A stretch of 64,000 nucleotides of DNA from Priestia iocasae (lineage in GTDB: Bacteria; Bacillota; Bacilli; Bacillales; Bacillaceae_H), in NCBI RefSeq assembly GCF_016909075.1, contig NZ_JAFBFC010000001.1, forward strand, positions 496,001 to 560,000, read 5' to 3'. Below the pieces are notes generated by a model. That model made no database searches and was not told the origin of the DNA. It was given only the letters and a program-made list of their open reading frames with translations. Position numbers and translations under genes: made by a program. Shown one piece after another: positions 27,042-37,926 of this stretch (the first letter of the stretch is position 1; every line of letters starts with the position of its first letter).

Positions 27042-28013
27042 GTGAAAAGTGAAGAAGTCATCATAGTAGGTGGAGGCCCTTGTGGTCTTTCTGCCGCTAT
27101 TGAATTACAAAAGGTGGGCATTACTCCCCTTGTTATCGAAAAAGGTAATATTGTAAATGCAATTTATCATTATCCTACTCATCAAACGTTTTTCAGCTCT
27201 AGCGAGAAGTTAGAAATTGGAGACGTCCCTTTTATTACAGAGAATCGTAAGCCTGTTCGAAATCAAGCCCTTGCTTATTATCGAGAAGTGGTAAAGCGAA
27301 AACAAGTGCGTGTAAATGCATTCGAACGAGTCAATGCTGTTAAAAAGCAAGCCGATGAATCCTTTATTGTTGAAACATCGAAAGAAACGTATCAAGCAAA
27401 CTATGTCATTATCGCAACTGGTTATTACGATAACCCTAATTATATGGGAGTTGCAGGAGAGGACTTACCGAAAGTTTATCATTACTTTAAGGAAGCTCAT
27501 CCTTATTTTGATAAAGATGTGGTAGTGATTGGTGGAAAGAATTCAAGTGTAGATGCAGCTCTAGAGTTAGTAAAATCAGACGCTCGAGTGACGGTTTTAT
27601 ATAGAGGATTAGAATATTCAAAAAGTGTAAAGCCTTGGATTCTTCCTGAATTTGATGCATTGGTTCGCAATGAAGTAATCAATATGAAATTTGGAGCTGA
27701 ATTGAAAGAGATTACAGAAGATGCAGTTACCTATATGCAAGGTGAAAAGGAGTATACCATTCCAAATGACTTTGTATTTGCGATGACAGGTTATCATCCA
27801 GATCACTCTTTTTTAACAAAGATGGGCGTAGACATCGATTCAATTACAGGGCGACCATTTTATAATGAACAGACAATGGAAACAAACATGCAAGGGATTT
27901 TTATTGCAGGTGTAATTGCAGCTGGAAATAATGCAAATGAAATTTTTATTGAAAACGGGCGATTTCATGGTGGACAAATTGCAGCATATCTTAAAAAGAA
28001 GATGACTATGTAA
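27042..28013 (+). CDS. ypdA: Bacillithiol disulfide reductase YpdA
   Basis: A 323-residue FAD/NADPH flavoprotein that recycles oxidised bacillithiol. The FAD Rossmann motif IIVGGGPCGLSAA (residues 7-19) contains Cys14, the conserved cysteine of this family; a second nucleotide motif VVIGGKNSSVDAALE is also present. An in-frame GTG at 27012 extends the frame, but AAGGAG at 27028-27033 fits the GTG at 27042, so I start there. It directly follows gudB, as in B. subtilis. Confidence 0.9.
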   Translation: MKSEEVIIVGGGPCGLSAAIELQKVGITPLVIEKGNIVNAIYHYPTHQTFFSSSEKLEIGDVPFITENRKPVRNQALAYYREVVKRKQVRVNAFERVNAVKKQADESFIVETSKETYQANYVIIATGYYDNPNYMGVAGEDLPKVYHYFKEAHPYFDKDVVVIGGKNSSVDAALELVKSDARVTVLYRGLEYSKSVKPWILPEFDALVRNEVINMKFGAELKEITEDAVTYMQGEKEYTIPNDFVFAMTGYHPDHSFLTKMGVDIDSITGRPFYNEQTMETNMQGIFIAGVIAAGNNANEIFIENGRFHGGQIAAYLKKKMTM

Positions 28014-28016
28014 GAT

Positions 28017-28060
28017 ATCTCAAATGGAGTAGTGCTTGCTCCATTTGAGATCCTTTGTTT
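28017..28060 (+). terminator. Terminator between ypdA and ansA
   Basis: ATCTCAAATGGAG (28017-28029) pairs perfectly with CTCCATTTGAGAT (28039-28051), followed by a T-rich stretch. It lies between convergent genes. Confidence 0.8.
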
Positions 28061-28113
28061 CTAGAGGATTGTTGTTCTTTAAAGAGTGATAATAGCAAAT
28101 GAACGAGTTGTTT

Positions 28114-29082
28114 CTATTTTAAAAACATGGTTTGTAATGTGGAGCGATCTGATGTCTGTTCTAAGGCGGTTAACAGCTTGATTCTAGCTTTTTGGCCGCT
28201 TAATCCATTTGAAAAGATTAGACCTAAATCTTTAAGTTGTTTGCCCCCGCCTTCATATCCATACACATCTTGCGCAATCCCATTAAAACATCTAGAGACG
28301 AGTACAATTGGAATGTGCTTGTCTAACAAACCACGAATACCTTCAAGTGTGCGAGGAGGTAAATTACCTTGTCCTAATGCTTCAATTACTAAGCCGTCAA
28401 CATTCATATCACATATTGCATTGAATATTTGTTCATCCATTCCAGCATAAGCTTTTAATAAGAGCACTTGCTTATTTACTTTATGTACTGTATAAAGGTC
28501 TCGTGCAGTAGGCATATGGTGAAATAAGACATGCTGCTTTGTTACAATACCGATTGGTCCATACTGTGGGCTTTGGAATGTTGCTACATTGCTCGTGTGA
28601 GTTTTTGTTACGTTTTTTGCAGTATGAATTTCATCATTCATCACCACAAGAACTCCTTTTCCTTTTGCTTCATCGCTAATTGCCACCCGTAAAGAAGAAA
28701 TAAAATTATGTGGCCCATCTGATCCAATTTCATTACTAGACCGCATTGCTCCAGTCAAGACAATTGGAATATCAGCGTGCACTGTCAAATCTAAAAAATA
28801 GGCCGTTTCTTCTAACGTGTCTGTTCCATGAGTAATAACGACAGCATCAATTTGTTGTTTCGCTTTTTCTTCTATTTTTTTTGACAATAGAAGCATTTCA
28901 TTTGGCGTAATGTGAGGGGAAGGTAAATGAAACGCTTCTTCTACAATCACATTGGCTAAAGCCGTAATCGAAGGTGTGGTATACACTAGAGGGTTTTGTG
29001 AATCGGGTGCAACAGCCCCTGTTTGTTTATCTTCTTTCATTGAAATAGTACCGCCAGTATGGATAATGTAAACGGTTTTCAT
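28114..29082 (-). CDS. ansA: Type I L-asparaginase
   Basis: A 322-residue cytosolic asparaginase hydrolysing L-asparagine to aspartate and ammonia. The nucleophile Thr12 is in HTGGTISM, and the second active-site motif is THGTDTLEETAYFL. The minus-strand ATG at 29082 follows AAGGAG; an upstream in-frame start has no such site. Neither the aspartase gene ansB nor the regulator ansR is beside it, unlike in the B. subtilis ansAB operon. It is convergent with ypdA and divergent from prsW. Confidence 0.93.
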   Translation of the reverse strand: MKTVYIIHTGGTISMKEDKQTGAVAPDSQNPLVYTTPSITALANVIVEEAFHLPSPHITPNEMLLLSKKIEEKAKQQIDAVVITHGTDTLEETAYFLDLTVHADIPIVLTGAMRSSNEIGSDGPHNFISSLRVAISDEAKGKGVLVVMNDEIHTAKNVTKTHTSNVATFQSPQYGPIGIVTKQHVLFHHMPTARDLYTVHKVNKQVLLLKAYAGMDEQIFNAICDMNVDGLVIEALGQGNLPPRTLEGIRGLLDKHIPIVLVSRCFNGIAQDVYGYEGGGKQLKDLGLIFSNGLSGQKARIKLLTALEQTSDRSTLQTMFLK

Positions 29083-29235
29083 TTCTTTACATCTCCTTTT
29101 CACTTATGAAATTGTTCAAATCTTACATGCTCATCAACTTTATGAAATGAAATCCAATGGATCTCTAGGAAATAATTTTCTTTCTTACAATAACATGTTA
29201 ACATTAAAAAAAATAGAGGAAATGAGGCGCTTTGT

Positions 29236-29886
29236 ATGTTAGGGATTATCTCCGCCGGTATTGCGCCAGGATTAGCACTGTTAAGCTTTTTTTATCTAAA
29301 GGATGAATACGAGAGCGAACCTGTTTCTGTGGTGTTTAAAACGTTTATTTTGGGAGCTGTACTCGTACTTCCAATCATGTTTATCCAATATGTATTAGAA
29401 GAAGAGCAAGTGTTACAAGGGTTATTTATAAAAGCCTTTTTTACAGTTGGCTTGTTAGAAGAGTTTTTTAAGTGGTTTATCTTATACTTCACCATTTATC
29501 AGCATGTGGAATTTGATGAGCATTACGATGGTATTGTATATGGAGCAGCTGTATCACTTGGATTTGCAAGCGTCGAAAATGTTCTATTTTTATTTGCTAA
29601 TGGTTTAGAAACGGCTATAGGAAGAGCCATGCTTCCCGTTTCAAGTCATGGCTTGTTCGGTGTTATTATGGGGTATTATTTAGGGAGAGCAAAGTTCTCG
29701 CAAGGAAAGGAATGTGTACAATGGATTTTGTACTCTTTGTTTGTTCCTATTTCTTTGCATGGCCTATATGATTTTATCTTGATTTCTATTGATCAATGGA
29801 TTGTTTTAATTATTCCTTTTATGATTGGTTTATGGTGGTTCGGATTACGGAAAGTAAAAAAAGCAAAACAGTTTTCATTGCATTAA
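29236..29886 (+). CDS. prsW: PrsW intramembrane glutamic protease
   Basis: A 216-residue polytopic protease (YpdC), the site-1 protease that cuts anti-sigma factor RsiW in B. subtilis. About seven spans are visible. The active-site motif EEFFKW (Glu75, Glu76, Lys79) and the later motifs [23 protein letters not shown] and HGLYDF are intact. rsiW and sigW are not in this window, but sigX-rsiX is, 14 kb upstream. Located before sleB, as in B. subtilis. Confidence 0.9.
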   Translation: MLGIISAGIAPGLALLSFFYLKDEYESEPVSVVFKTFILGAVLVLPIMFIQYVLEEEQVLQGLFIKAFFTVGLLEEFFKWFILYFTIYQHVEFDEHYDGIVYGAAVSLGFASVENVLFLFANGLETAIGRAMLPVSSHGLFGVIMGYYLGRAKFSQGKECVQWILYSLFVPISLHGLYDFILISIDQWIVLIIPFMIGLWWFGLRKVKKAKQFSLH

Positions 29887-30062
29887 GCTCAGTTGATGAC
29901 TCTTTTAGGGACTTCGGCGGAGCTTTTTTGTTTTGAATGGTGCTCATATTAACGAAGAGACGAGAGATATTTTGTACAAATTCTTCCGATGTTGTATAAA
30001 AAAGCATCCATTACAAAAAATACTCCTATCATAACTTTGGTGTGATGTAGGAGGGTTATTTG

Positions 30063-31067
30063 ATGTTATTGTTTCGACATAGTCTAAAAGCGTTATTGAT
30101 AGGATGTGCGTTAACGTTAGTGATAGGTTTTACAATTCCTAAACAAGCTTCAGCATTCTCTAATCAAGTTATTCAACATGGAGCTGTAGGAAATGACGTA
30201 ATTGAGTTACAATCACGTTTACAATACCTTGGTTTTTATAACGGTCAAATTGACGGCGTGTTTGGATGGAGCACTTATTGGGCCTTGCGTAATTTTCAAT
30301 ACGAGTTTGGGATGAAGATTGATGGATTGGCAGGTCACGAGACAAAGAACAAATTAGCAAAGGCTACAAAGTATCATGAGCAATTTGTAAAAAAACAAAT
30401 GAATACGGGAAAAAAGTTTACTCACTATGGTGGTGTACCACTAGATCAACAGAAGACAGATACTCCTAGGCGTGGTGGTGGTCAACAGGGAGGGCAAGGC
30501 AGTAAACAGCAACAGAAGGGCTCTTCCGAACAAGGCGGTGGTCAGCAAGGAGAGACAGGTGGTAAACAGAAAGGTTCTGCCCAGCAAGGTGGCGCTCAGC
30601 AAGGAGCAACGGGTGGTAATCAACCGAGTCAAGCTCAACAACCACCTTCAAACGAAGAAGAAAATGAATCTGCTTCTCAAGAGGTTAAGGCTGCAAACGT
30701 TCCGAATGGTTTCTCTCAAAATGATATTCAGCTTATGGCAAATGCGGTTCATGGAGAAGCACGTGGAGAGCCTTATATTGGGCAAGTAGCTGTAGCGGCA
30801 GTCATTTTAAACCGAGTGAATAGTCCAACATTCCCGAATACGGTAGCAGGTGTTATTTTTGAACCGAGAGCGTTTACAGCAGTAGCGGATGGACAAATAT
30901 GGCTAGAGCCAAATGAAACATCTAAAAAGGCTGTTTTAGATGCGATAAATGGCTGGGATCCAACAGGAAATGCGCAATACTATTTTAACCCGAACACAGC
31001 AACAAGCGCATGGATTTGGTCAAGACCACAAATTAAACAAATCGGAAAGCATATATTCTGTGAATAA
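30063..31067 (+). CDS. sleB: Spore cortex-lytic enzyme SleB
   Basis: A 334-residue germination enzyme, a lytic transglycosylase acting on muramic-lactam cortex peptidoglycan. It has a signal peptide (1-31, ending ASA), a peptidoglycan-binding domain (about 36-100, AVGNDVIELQSRLQYLGFYN) and the C-terminal hydrolase_2 domain starting MANAVHGEARGE with the conserved Glu. Between them, residues about 130-200 are a Gly/Gln repeat linker (units like QQGG and GAQQGATGG) that makes it longer than the roughly 305-residue B. subtilis protein. ATG 30063 follows AGGAGG. It is cotranscribed with ypeB. Confidence 0.93.
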   Translation: MLLFRHSLKALLIGCALTLVIGFTIPKQASAFSNQVIQHGAVGNDVIELQSRLQYLGFYNGQIDGVFGWSTYWALRNFQYEFGMKIDGLAGHETKNKLAKATKYHEQFVKKQMNTGKKFTHYGGVPLDQQKTDTPRRGGGQQGGQGSKQQQKGSSEQGGGQQGETGGKQKGSAQQGGAQQGATGGNQPSQAQQPPSNEEENESASQEVKAANVPNGFSQNDIQLMANAVHGEARGEPYIGQVAVAAVILNRVNSPTFPNTVAGVIFEPRAFTAVADGQIWLEPNETSKKAVLDAINGWDPTGNAQYYFNPNTATSAWIWSRPQIKQIGKHIFCE

Positions 31068-31083
31068 AGAGAGGTGAATAATA

Positions 31084-32433
31084 ATGATTAGAAGTATCTT
31101 AATTGCAATTTTAGCAATTGGTGTTGTTGGAGTTGGATATTGGGGTTATACAGAGCATCAGGAAAAAGATGCTGTATTAATTCAAGCTGAAAATAGCTAT
31201 CAGCGTGCCTTTCATGACTTAACATATGAGCTAGACTTATTAAATGATAAAATTGGATCGACACTAGCCATGAATTCTCGCGATCAGCTTTCGCCTGCTT
31301 TGGCGGAAGTATGGCGAGTTACATCAGAAGCACATAGTAATTTAGGACAGTTACCTTTAGCGTTATTACCATTTAACAAAACAGAAGAGTTTTTATCCAA
31401 TATCGGTGATTTTAGCTACAAAGTGGCCATTCGAGATTTAAGTGCTTCTCCGTTAACAGATGAGGAGTATGGTACACTTCAATCTTTATATAAAACATCT
31501 TCTGATATTCAAAATGAAATGCGTAAAGTTCAGCATCTTGTTATTGAAAATAATTTACGTTGGATGGATGTAGAACTAGCTTTAGCAACAAAGGATAAAC
31601 AAGCAGATAACACCATTGTTGATGGATTAAAGACAGTTGAAAAAAGCATGGATTCTTATGAAGAAAGTAGTTTTGGTCCAAGTTTTATTACAAATCAAAA
31701 TAAACACCGAGAATTTTCACAACTAAAAGGAAGAGAAATTAATGAGAGCGTTGCTAAAGAAGTAGCTCGATCATTTCTAGCTCTTGAAGGAAATGAAAAG
31801 ATAAATGTTGTAGAAAGTGGAAAGGGAGCAGATCATAGCTTTTACAGCTTAACAATTACTGATCCCCAAACAAAGCAAGAAACATATATGGATATTACGA
31901 AAAAAGGTGGGTATCCAATTTGGGTACTTCAAAATACTGAAGTAAAAGAGCAAAAAATTAGTTTAAATGAAGCAATGGAAAAGGCACATACATTCTTAAA
32001 AGAACATGATTTTGAAAGTGTAGTGATGTCTGAGAGTGCACAATATGAAAATACAGGAGTGTTTACATTCGTAGAAGAAACAGAAGCAGGTGTGAGAATT
32101 TACCCTAACGCTGTTAGAATGAAGGTTTCGTTGCAGGATGGGAAAATTGTTGGGTTTTCTGCAAAAGATTTTCTTTTATCACATCGATTGCAAGACATAC
32201 CTAAACCGACTATTTCTCAGGATGAAGCAAGAAGTAAAATCAACAGAAATGTAAAAATTATGGAAGAGCGATTGGCGGTTATTAGAAATGATGTGAATGA
32301 AGAGGTACTTTGCTACGAGTTTCTAGGAACAATCAATGATGATACGTACCGCATATTTATCAATGCAAAAGATGGATATGAAGAGCAAGTAGACAAACTT
32401 CAAAATGCAGAGCCGCTTTATAATCAAGTTTAA
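31084..32433 (+). CDS. ypeB: Germination protein YpeB
   Basis: A 449-residue protein required to place and stabilise SleB in the spore. One N-terminal membrane anchor (2-20) is followed by a helical domain (to about 200) and PepSY-type repeats in the C-terminal half (for example SLNEAMEKAHTFLKEHDF and ISQDEARSKINRNV). It starts 16 bases after sleB with a GAGGTGA site, forming the usual sleB-ypeB operon, which is forespore-expressed in B. subtilis. I could not find a convincing sigma-G promoter. Confidence 0.93.
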   Translation: MIRSILIAILAIGVVGVGYWGYTEHQEKDAVLIQAENSYQRAFHDLTYELDLLNDKIGSTLAMNSRDQLSPALAEVWRVTSEAHSNLGQLPLALLPFNKTEEFLSNIGDFSYKVAIRDLSASPLTDEEYGTLQSLYKTSSDIQNEMRKVQHLVIENNLRWMDVELALATKDKQADNTIVDGLKTVEKSMDSYEESSFGPSFITNQNKHREFSQLKGREINESVAKEVARSFLALEGNEKINVVESGKGADHSFYSLTITDPQTKQETYMDITKKGGYPIWVLQNTEVKEQKISLNEAMEKAHTFLKEHDFESVVMSESAQYENTGVFTFVEETEAGVRIYPNAVRMKVSLQDGKIVGFSAKDFLLSHRLQDIPKPTISQDEARSKINRNVKIMEERLAVIRNDVNEEVLCYEFLGTINDDTYRIFINAKDGYEEQVDKLQNAEPLYNQV

Positions 32434-32441
32434 GAAACATA

Positions 32442-32492
32442 AAGCTGTATCAATGGAGGATACTTCCATTGATACAGCTTATCGCATTTTTG
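32442..32492 (+). terminator. Terminator after ypeB
   Basis: AAGCTGTATCAATGGA (32442-32457) pairs perfectly with TCCATTGATACAGCTT (32465-32480), 16 bp, with a T run a few bases later. Confidence 0.8.
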
Positions 32493-32638
32493 CTACCTTA
32501 AATCTTGTAAAGTCAATAGACAAAAACTAAGCTTTATGTTTGTTCTTATGTGGGAAGTGATTATCAGAAGTAGAATACCTATCATTATGTATAGAGGTTC
32601 CTACTCATATCCATAATGATAAAAAGGATGTGAAGGGT

Positions 32639-32815
32639 ATGCGGAGGATTGAACGTATTTTAGTTAAATTAGTCATTATTCAATTTGCTTTTCTAATCAT
32701 TGCACAAGCTATTCTGTTAACGAGTAATCATAGTACATATTTTTCAAAAGTCATTCAGTATGAAGGAGTAGCTAAAAATAATTTTAATAAAATTATTGAA
32801 ACATTCGACCAGTAA
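32639..32815 (+). CDS. ypfB: YpfB, DUF5359 small membrane protein
   Basis: A 58-residue single-span protein. A basic start (RRIERILVKLV) leads into a hydrophobic segment (about 10-30), then a tail with VIQYEGVAKNNFNKIIETF. The tail and the position before cmk match YpfB. A GTG at 32630 is too close to AAGGA; ATG 32639 has proper spacing. Unlike in B. subtilis, no ypfA (motI) gene lies between ypeB and this gene. Function unknown. Confidence 0.75.
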   Translation: MRRIERILVKLVIIQFAFLIIAQAILLTSNHSTYFSKVIQYEGVAKNNFNKIIETFDQ

Positions 32816-33057
32816 ACAGTCGTATGATAAAATAATAGATGATAACTTACGGATGAACAGTGGAGTGCAGGGGGAATACCTGCTCTTTTTTTCGTCATTT
32901 GTCTTTATAAAGACTGACTTTAGTAGTGATTTTTGAACGAACATCCGAACTGTTAACCTTTTCTTATTCAACTTTTATCGTTAAATGAAAAGCATTTGCG
33001 AAAAGGATATGAATAATAGAAGTTGCTTTTATTTTTGTGTGAATTTAAGGAGGAAGT

Positions 33058-33729
33058 ATGGAAAAACGTATTTCAATTGCAATTGATGGTCCAGCAGCTG
33101 CCGGTAAGAGTACAGTTGCTAAAATTATTGCCGAGAAATTATCATATATTTATGTAGACACAGGCGCTATGTATCGCGCAATTACTTATAAAGCACAACA
33201 GCATGACCTTGATTTACAAAATGAAGAAGCTCTTTTACAGTTGTTACAACACACAACAATTGATTTACAGCCTGCTGAAGAAGGTCAAGTTGTGTTGTTA
33301 GATAAAAATGATGTAACAACTGAGGTGCGATCATCAGAAGTGACAAATTCGGTGTCCATTGTTGCAAAGCATCGTGCGATAAGGGAGGAAATGGTTTCTC
33401 GTCAACAACAACTAGCACAAAGTGGTGGTGTTGTGATGGATGGTCGAGATATCGGAACGCATGTACTGCCGAATGCAGAGGTGAAAATCTTTTTATTAGC
33501 TTCCGTTGATGAGCGTGCAAAGAGAAGGCATGAAGAAAATAGTTCAAAAGGCTTTCCGTCTAATCTTCAACAGCTAAAAGATGAAATTGCTAAACGTGAT
33601 AAATTAGACTCAGAGCGTGAAGTAGCACCATTAAAAAAAGCAGTAGATGCTATTGAAATTGATACAACGTCACTAACAATTTATGATGTCGTAGATCGTA
33701 TACTTGCAATTGTAAACGAAAGGATATGA
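33058..33729 (+). CDS. cmk: Cytidylate kinase
   Basis: A 223-residue nucleoside monophosphate kinase that phosphorylates CMP and dCMP with ATP. The P-loop GPAAAGKS is at residues 11-18, followed by [10 protein letters not shown], and later [12 protein letters not shown] and the lid-type RAKRRHEE. The ATG follows AAGGAGG. It heads the group cmk-plsC, 4 bases from plsC, with ypfD and fni further on; this is the conserved cmk-rpsA-like arrangement. Confidence 0.95.
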   Translation: MEKRISIAIDGPAAAGKSTVAKIIAEKLSYIYVDTGAMYRAITYKAQQHDLDLQNEEALLQLLQHTTIDLQPAEEGQVVLLDKNDVTTEVRSSEVTNSVSIVAKHRAIREEMVSRQQQLAQSGGVVMDGRDIGTHVLPNAEVKIFLLASVDERAKRRHEENSSKGFPSNLQQLKDEIAKRDKLDSEREVAPLKKAVDAIEIDTTSLTIYDVVDRILAIVNERI

Positions 33730-33733
33730 GAAA

Positions 33734-34315
33734 ATGAGCTTGTACACATTTGCAAGGTCAGTGGTAAAAGGAGTTCTGAAGCCTGTTTATCGAATTGAAG
33801 CTATTGGAACGGAGAATATCCCAAAAGAAGGTGGAGTTATCCTTTGCTCTAATCATATTGATAATCTAGATCCACCTGCAGTTGGAATTACGTGCCCTAG
33901 ACCTATTTCTTTTATGGCGAAGGAAGAGTTGTTTCATGCGCCCATCTTAAAAAATATTCTTCCCGGCTTACAAGCTTTTCCTGTTAAAAGGGGAATGGGC
34001 GACAGAGAAGCTTTAAGAAGAGGCATCGCTCTTTTAAAGCAGGGAAATGTACTTGGACTATTTCCAGAGGGAACGAGAAGTAAAGATGGTAAGCTTGGGA
34101 AAGGCTTAGCGGGTGTGGGCTTCTTTGCTTTGCGTTCAGAGGCTGCTGTTATTCCATGTGCCATTATTGGACCGTACAAAATGTTTCAGAAGGTCAAAGT
34201 TGTCTATGGCTTACCAATGAATATGGAAGATTTTCGTGAGCGTAGAGCATCGGCTGATGAGGTAACCGAAGCCATCATGCGTGAAATTGCAGAATTGCTT
34301 GAAAAATATCAATAA
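33734..34315 (+). CDS. plsC: 1-acyl-sn-glycerol-3-phosphate acyltransferase
   Basis: A 193-residue phospholipid acyltransferase forming phosphatidic acid at the membrane. Catalytic motif I is H41-x4-D46 (SNHIDNLDPP), motif II FPVKRG (82-87), motif III FPEGTRS (110-116) and motif IV ending VIPCAI. It starts 4 bases after cmk, indicating cotranscription. In many Bacillus genomes a plsC gene sits at this place, whereas B. subtilis 168 has its plsC elsewhere (yhdO). Confidence 0.9.
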   Translation: MSLYTFARSVVKGVLKPVYRIEAIGTENIPKEGGVILCSNHIDNLDPPAVGITCPRPISFMAKEELFHAPILKNILPGLQAFPVKRGMGDREALRRGIALLKQGNVLGLFPEGTRSKDGKLGKGLAGVGFFALRSEAAVIPCAIIGPYKMFQKVKVVYGLPMNMEDFRERRASADEVTEAIMREIAELLEKYQ

Positions 34316-34553
34316 TTCACCCCTTTTTACTTGACAAAAGATTCTATTTATTAGAAGTTAGTAAAAAGAAGGTTTTTTCTACACGTAGTTATATACACTA
34401 CTGATTGGTAAAGGAAGCTAATTTTTCGAGAAGTATATCTCAGAAAGCGGAAGAATATTCTTACGTGTATACTATGGTTTTTACTTCTTATGTAAGATTG
34501 GCTCCTTTCATGTTAATACATACTGTAGGTTAGTAACTAAGGAGGATGAGACG

Positions 34554-35690
34554 ATGGTAGAAGATATGAATCAAGTAGAATTTAACGTACTAGAAGTAGG
34601 CAAACGAGTAACGGGTATTGTGACAAAAGTTGAAGAGAAACAAGTTCTTGTGGAAGTGCAAGGTAGTAAGCTAGATGGAATTATTCCAATTAGTGAATTA
34701 TCTAGCTTGCATATTGAAAAAGCAACTGATGCGATTGAAGAGGGATCAGAAGTAGAAGCACAAGTCATTAAGATAGAAGATGAATTACTTGTTTTATCAA
34801 AACGTGCTGTAGATGCTGAGAAAGCATGGGAAGACCTTGAACAAAAGCTTGAAACTGGAGAAATCTTTGAAGCAGAAGTGAAAGAGATTGTTAAAGGTGG
34901 ATTAGTCGTTGATATTGGTGTAAGAGGATTCATTCCCGCTTCTCTTGTTGAAACATACTTTGTAGAAAACTTTGAAGAATATAAAGGAAAAACATTAACA
35001 GTAAAAGTAAAAGAGTTAGATAAAGAAAAAAATCGGGTGATTTTATCTCACCGTGATGTCATAGAAGAGCAGTTACTAAATGAAAAGGAAACAGCTATTA
35101 ACTCTCTTGAAGCTGGGCAAGTATTAGAAGGAAAAGTACAAAGGTTAACTGACTTTGGTGCATTTGTTGATGTTGGTGGTGTAGATGGTTTAGTTCATAT
35201 TTCTCAGCTAGCACATACGCGCGTTGAAAAGCCATCAGATGTAGTAGCAGAAGGTCAACAAGTCAAAGTGAAAGTATTATCAGTTGACAAAGAAAATGGT
35301 CGTGTATCATTATCGATTAAAGATACATTAGATGGTCCATGGACAAACATCTCATCAGAGTTTCAAAGAGGAGATGTATTAGATGGAACAGTAAAACGCC
35401 TTGTATCATTCGGTGCATTCGTTGAAGTTGCTCCGGGTGTGGAAGGGTTAGTTCATATTTCGCATATCGCTAACAAGCATATTTCTACACCTCATGAGGT
35501 ATTAAAAGAGGGAGAAAAGGTCAAAGTAAAAGTATTAGATGTAAATGAAAGTGAAAAAAGAATGTCTTTAAGTATTCGAGATCTCGAAGAAAAACAAGAA
35601 GAAGATTACAGCAATTATGAGCCAATTGAAGAAGTAAAAGGATTTCAGTTAGGTGACATGATTGGAGATCAATTAAAAAAATTAAAATAA
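34554..35690 (+). CDS. ypfD: YpfD, four-S1-domain protein (RpsA-like)
   Basis: A 378-residue RNA-binding protein with four S1 repeats at about 15-82, 98-166, 187-256 and 272-341. The last two are the clearest ([20 protein letters not shown] and [20 protein letters not shown]). It resembles the S1 protein of Gram-negatives but is shorter and not essential in Bacillus; its role may be in translation or RNA turnover. The tail is acidic and ends QLKKLK. An AAGGAGG site precedes the ATG. The 238-base gap upstream suggests its own promoter. Confidence 0.9.
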   Translation: MVEDMNQVEFNVLEVGKRVTGIVTKVEEKQVLVEVQGSKLDGIIPISELSSLHIEKATDAIEEGSEVEAQVIKIEDELLVLSKRAVDAEKAWEDLEQKLETGEIFEAEVKEIVKGGLVVDIGVRGFIPASLVETYFVENFEEYKGKTLTVKVKELDKEKNRVILSHRDVIEEQLLNEKETAINSLEAGQVLEGKVQRLTDFGAFVDVGGVDGLVHISQLAHTRVEKPSDVVAEGQQVKVKVLSVDKENGRVSLSIKDTLDGPWTNISSEFQRGDVLDGTVKRLVSFGAFVEVAPGVEGLVHISHIANKHISTPHEVLKEGEKVKVKVLDVNESEKRMSLSIRDLEEKQEEDYSNYEPIEEVKGFQLGDMIGDQLKKLK

Positions 35691-35696
35691 TGGTGA

Positions 35697-36752
<1,056 letters not shown>

Positions 36753-36780
36753 CGATAAAGGTTGTTCTTTAAAAAGGTGA

Positions 36781-36832
36781 AGAGCTGTGTCGGAAGAAAC
36801 GTGTTGTGTTTCTTTTGACACAGCTCTTTCTT
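36781..36832 (+). terminator. Terminator after fni
   Basis: AGAGCTGTGTC (36781-36791) pairs with GACACAGCTCT (36817-36827), with an inner GAAGAAAC/GTTTCTT helix and T-rich 3' end. It also lies just past the stop of convergent ypzI. Confidence 0.8.
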
Positions 36833-36962
36833 ATCTATTAATATCTCGCGCTTCTTCGGGACTTTGAAGATTCGTAGCCCCTGGATAGTGTAGTCCTTGG
36901 TCGCGATCAGCTTCTACGCGTTTTTCTTGCTTTAATTTTTTCTCTTGGCGGTCTTTACCCAT
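36831..36962 (-). CDS. ypzI: YpzI family small protein
   Basis: A 43-residue, highly charged protein (MGKDRQEKKLKQEKR, then VEADRDQGLHYPGATNLQSP). The sequence character and position between fni and yphA match the Bacillus YpzI family, function unknown. The minus-strand ATG at 36962 follows AAGGAGG. It is too short for usual ORF cutoffs, but the ribosome site and family resemblance make it a solid call. Confidence 0.82.
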   Translation of the reverse strand: MGKDRQEKKLKQEKRVEADRDQGLHYPGATNLQSPEEARDINR

Positions 36963-37084
36963 TTGTTGTTCCTCCTTCTTAGAATAATCTCTTATATATT
37001 CACCAATATGCTTTCATTTATACGATTTATCAAGATTAAGTTTAGTTGAAATGATACATAATGGATATAAAAGGAGGTCAAAGG

Positions 37085-37693
37085 GTGGAAGGAATTTATT
37101 TTTATTGGTTTGCTTGGATGGGTTGGATCTTCACAACTTTTCTAATGAAAAAAACAAAGCAACGACTTTTGTACACAGCTATTATTCTATGCAGTATTAT
37201 GTTATCTGTCATCAATGTACAGCTACTTGATATGGAAGTAAATAGTGCGTTTTTGTTTTTACTTATTATTAGTTATATGAGTTTTTCTATTGTAAAGGCG
37301 AAAAAGCAAGTATATTATTTTATTGCTTCATTTATTGGAGCCCTTGCTTATGCAAGCTTTTGTCTATTTGAATTGTATGATCCGGTATGGATTTTGATTG
37401 ATAAGCGCGTAATGGTTAGTGCTCTTATTCTTTACGTTATCTTTATGTTAGTAAAGACATATAGAATGAGGATAATTTGTTCTGTTATTTCTATTTGTCA
37501 AGGTGATTTGTTTTTTTCCTTCGTACTTAGGACGCTGTCTTTTCCTTATGAAATTGGCGCTCCATCGCTATTAGATATTGTAGCAGTGACAGTACTGTGT
37601 ATCAGTGTGTGGGAAGGAGTTTTAAAGGCAACGGCTTATTTCGATGTATATTTATTAAAATGGAATAAACAAAAGCAAACGACTTATAAGTAA
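37085..37693 (+). CDS. yphA: YphA, multi-pass membrane protein of unknown function
   Basis: A 202-residue membrane protein with about six hydrophobic spans, matching YphA by length and by location between ypzI and der. An ATG at 37061 precedes the AAGGAGG; GTG 37085 is 7 bases after it, so I start there (MEGIYFYWFAWMGWIF). No catalytic motif is visible. The neighbour yphB of B. subtilis is missing downstream and is replaced by a structured non-coding stretch. Confidence 0.75.
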   Translation: MEGIYFYWFAWMGWIFTTFLMKKTKQRLLYTAIILCSIMLSVINVQLLDMEVNSAFLFLLIISYMSFSIVKAKKQVYYFIASFIGALAYASFCLFELYDPVWILIDKRVMVSALILYVIFMLVKTYRMRIICSVISICQGDLFFSFVLRTLSFPYEIGAPSLLDIVAVTVLCISVWEGVLKATAYFDVYLLKWNKQKQTTYK

Positions 37694-37770
37694 AAAGAAA
37701 AGGGAATGTTAATTAAAAGCTTAATATCCTTAAGTTTTAATGACCGTTCGGTTAGTGAAGAAAGATTATA

Positions 37771-37799
37771 TTGTTGTTTACAATGTTTTTTGATAAAAT
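37771..37799 (+). promoter_or_regulatory. Sigma-A promoter of the der leader
   Basis: TTGTTG (37771-37776), 17 bases, TAAAAT (37794-37799). It predicts a transcript starting near 37806, about 320 bases before der. Confidence 0.5.
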
Positions 37800-37926
37800 T
37801 ATTAGATTGAAAAGACAATCTCTATTATTAGAAAGTGGAGGTTGTTAATAGGTTCTATCTTCTTCATTAACAAACAGTCGAATTACTGTGTTAAAAGAAA
37901 CAACAAATGCTTTTTTGCCACAGTCT

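Noticed and set aside
30000-30062. Sigma-G promoter expected for sleB
   Set aside because: Several CATA-type words occur, but none has a -35 at correct spacing, so I did not call it.
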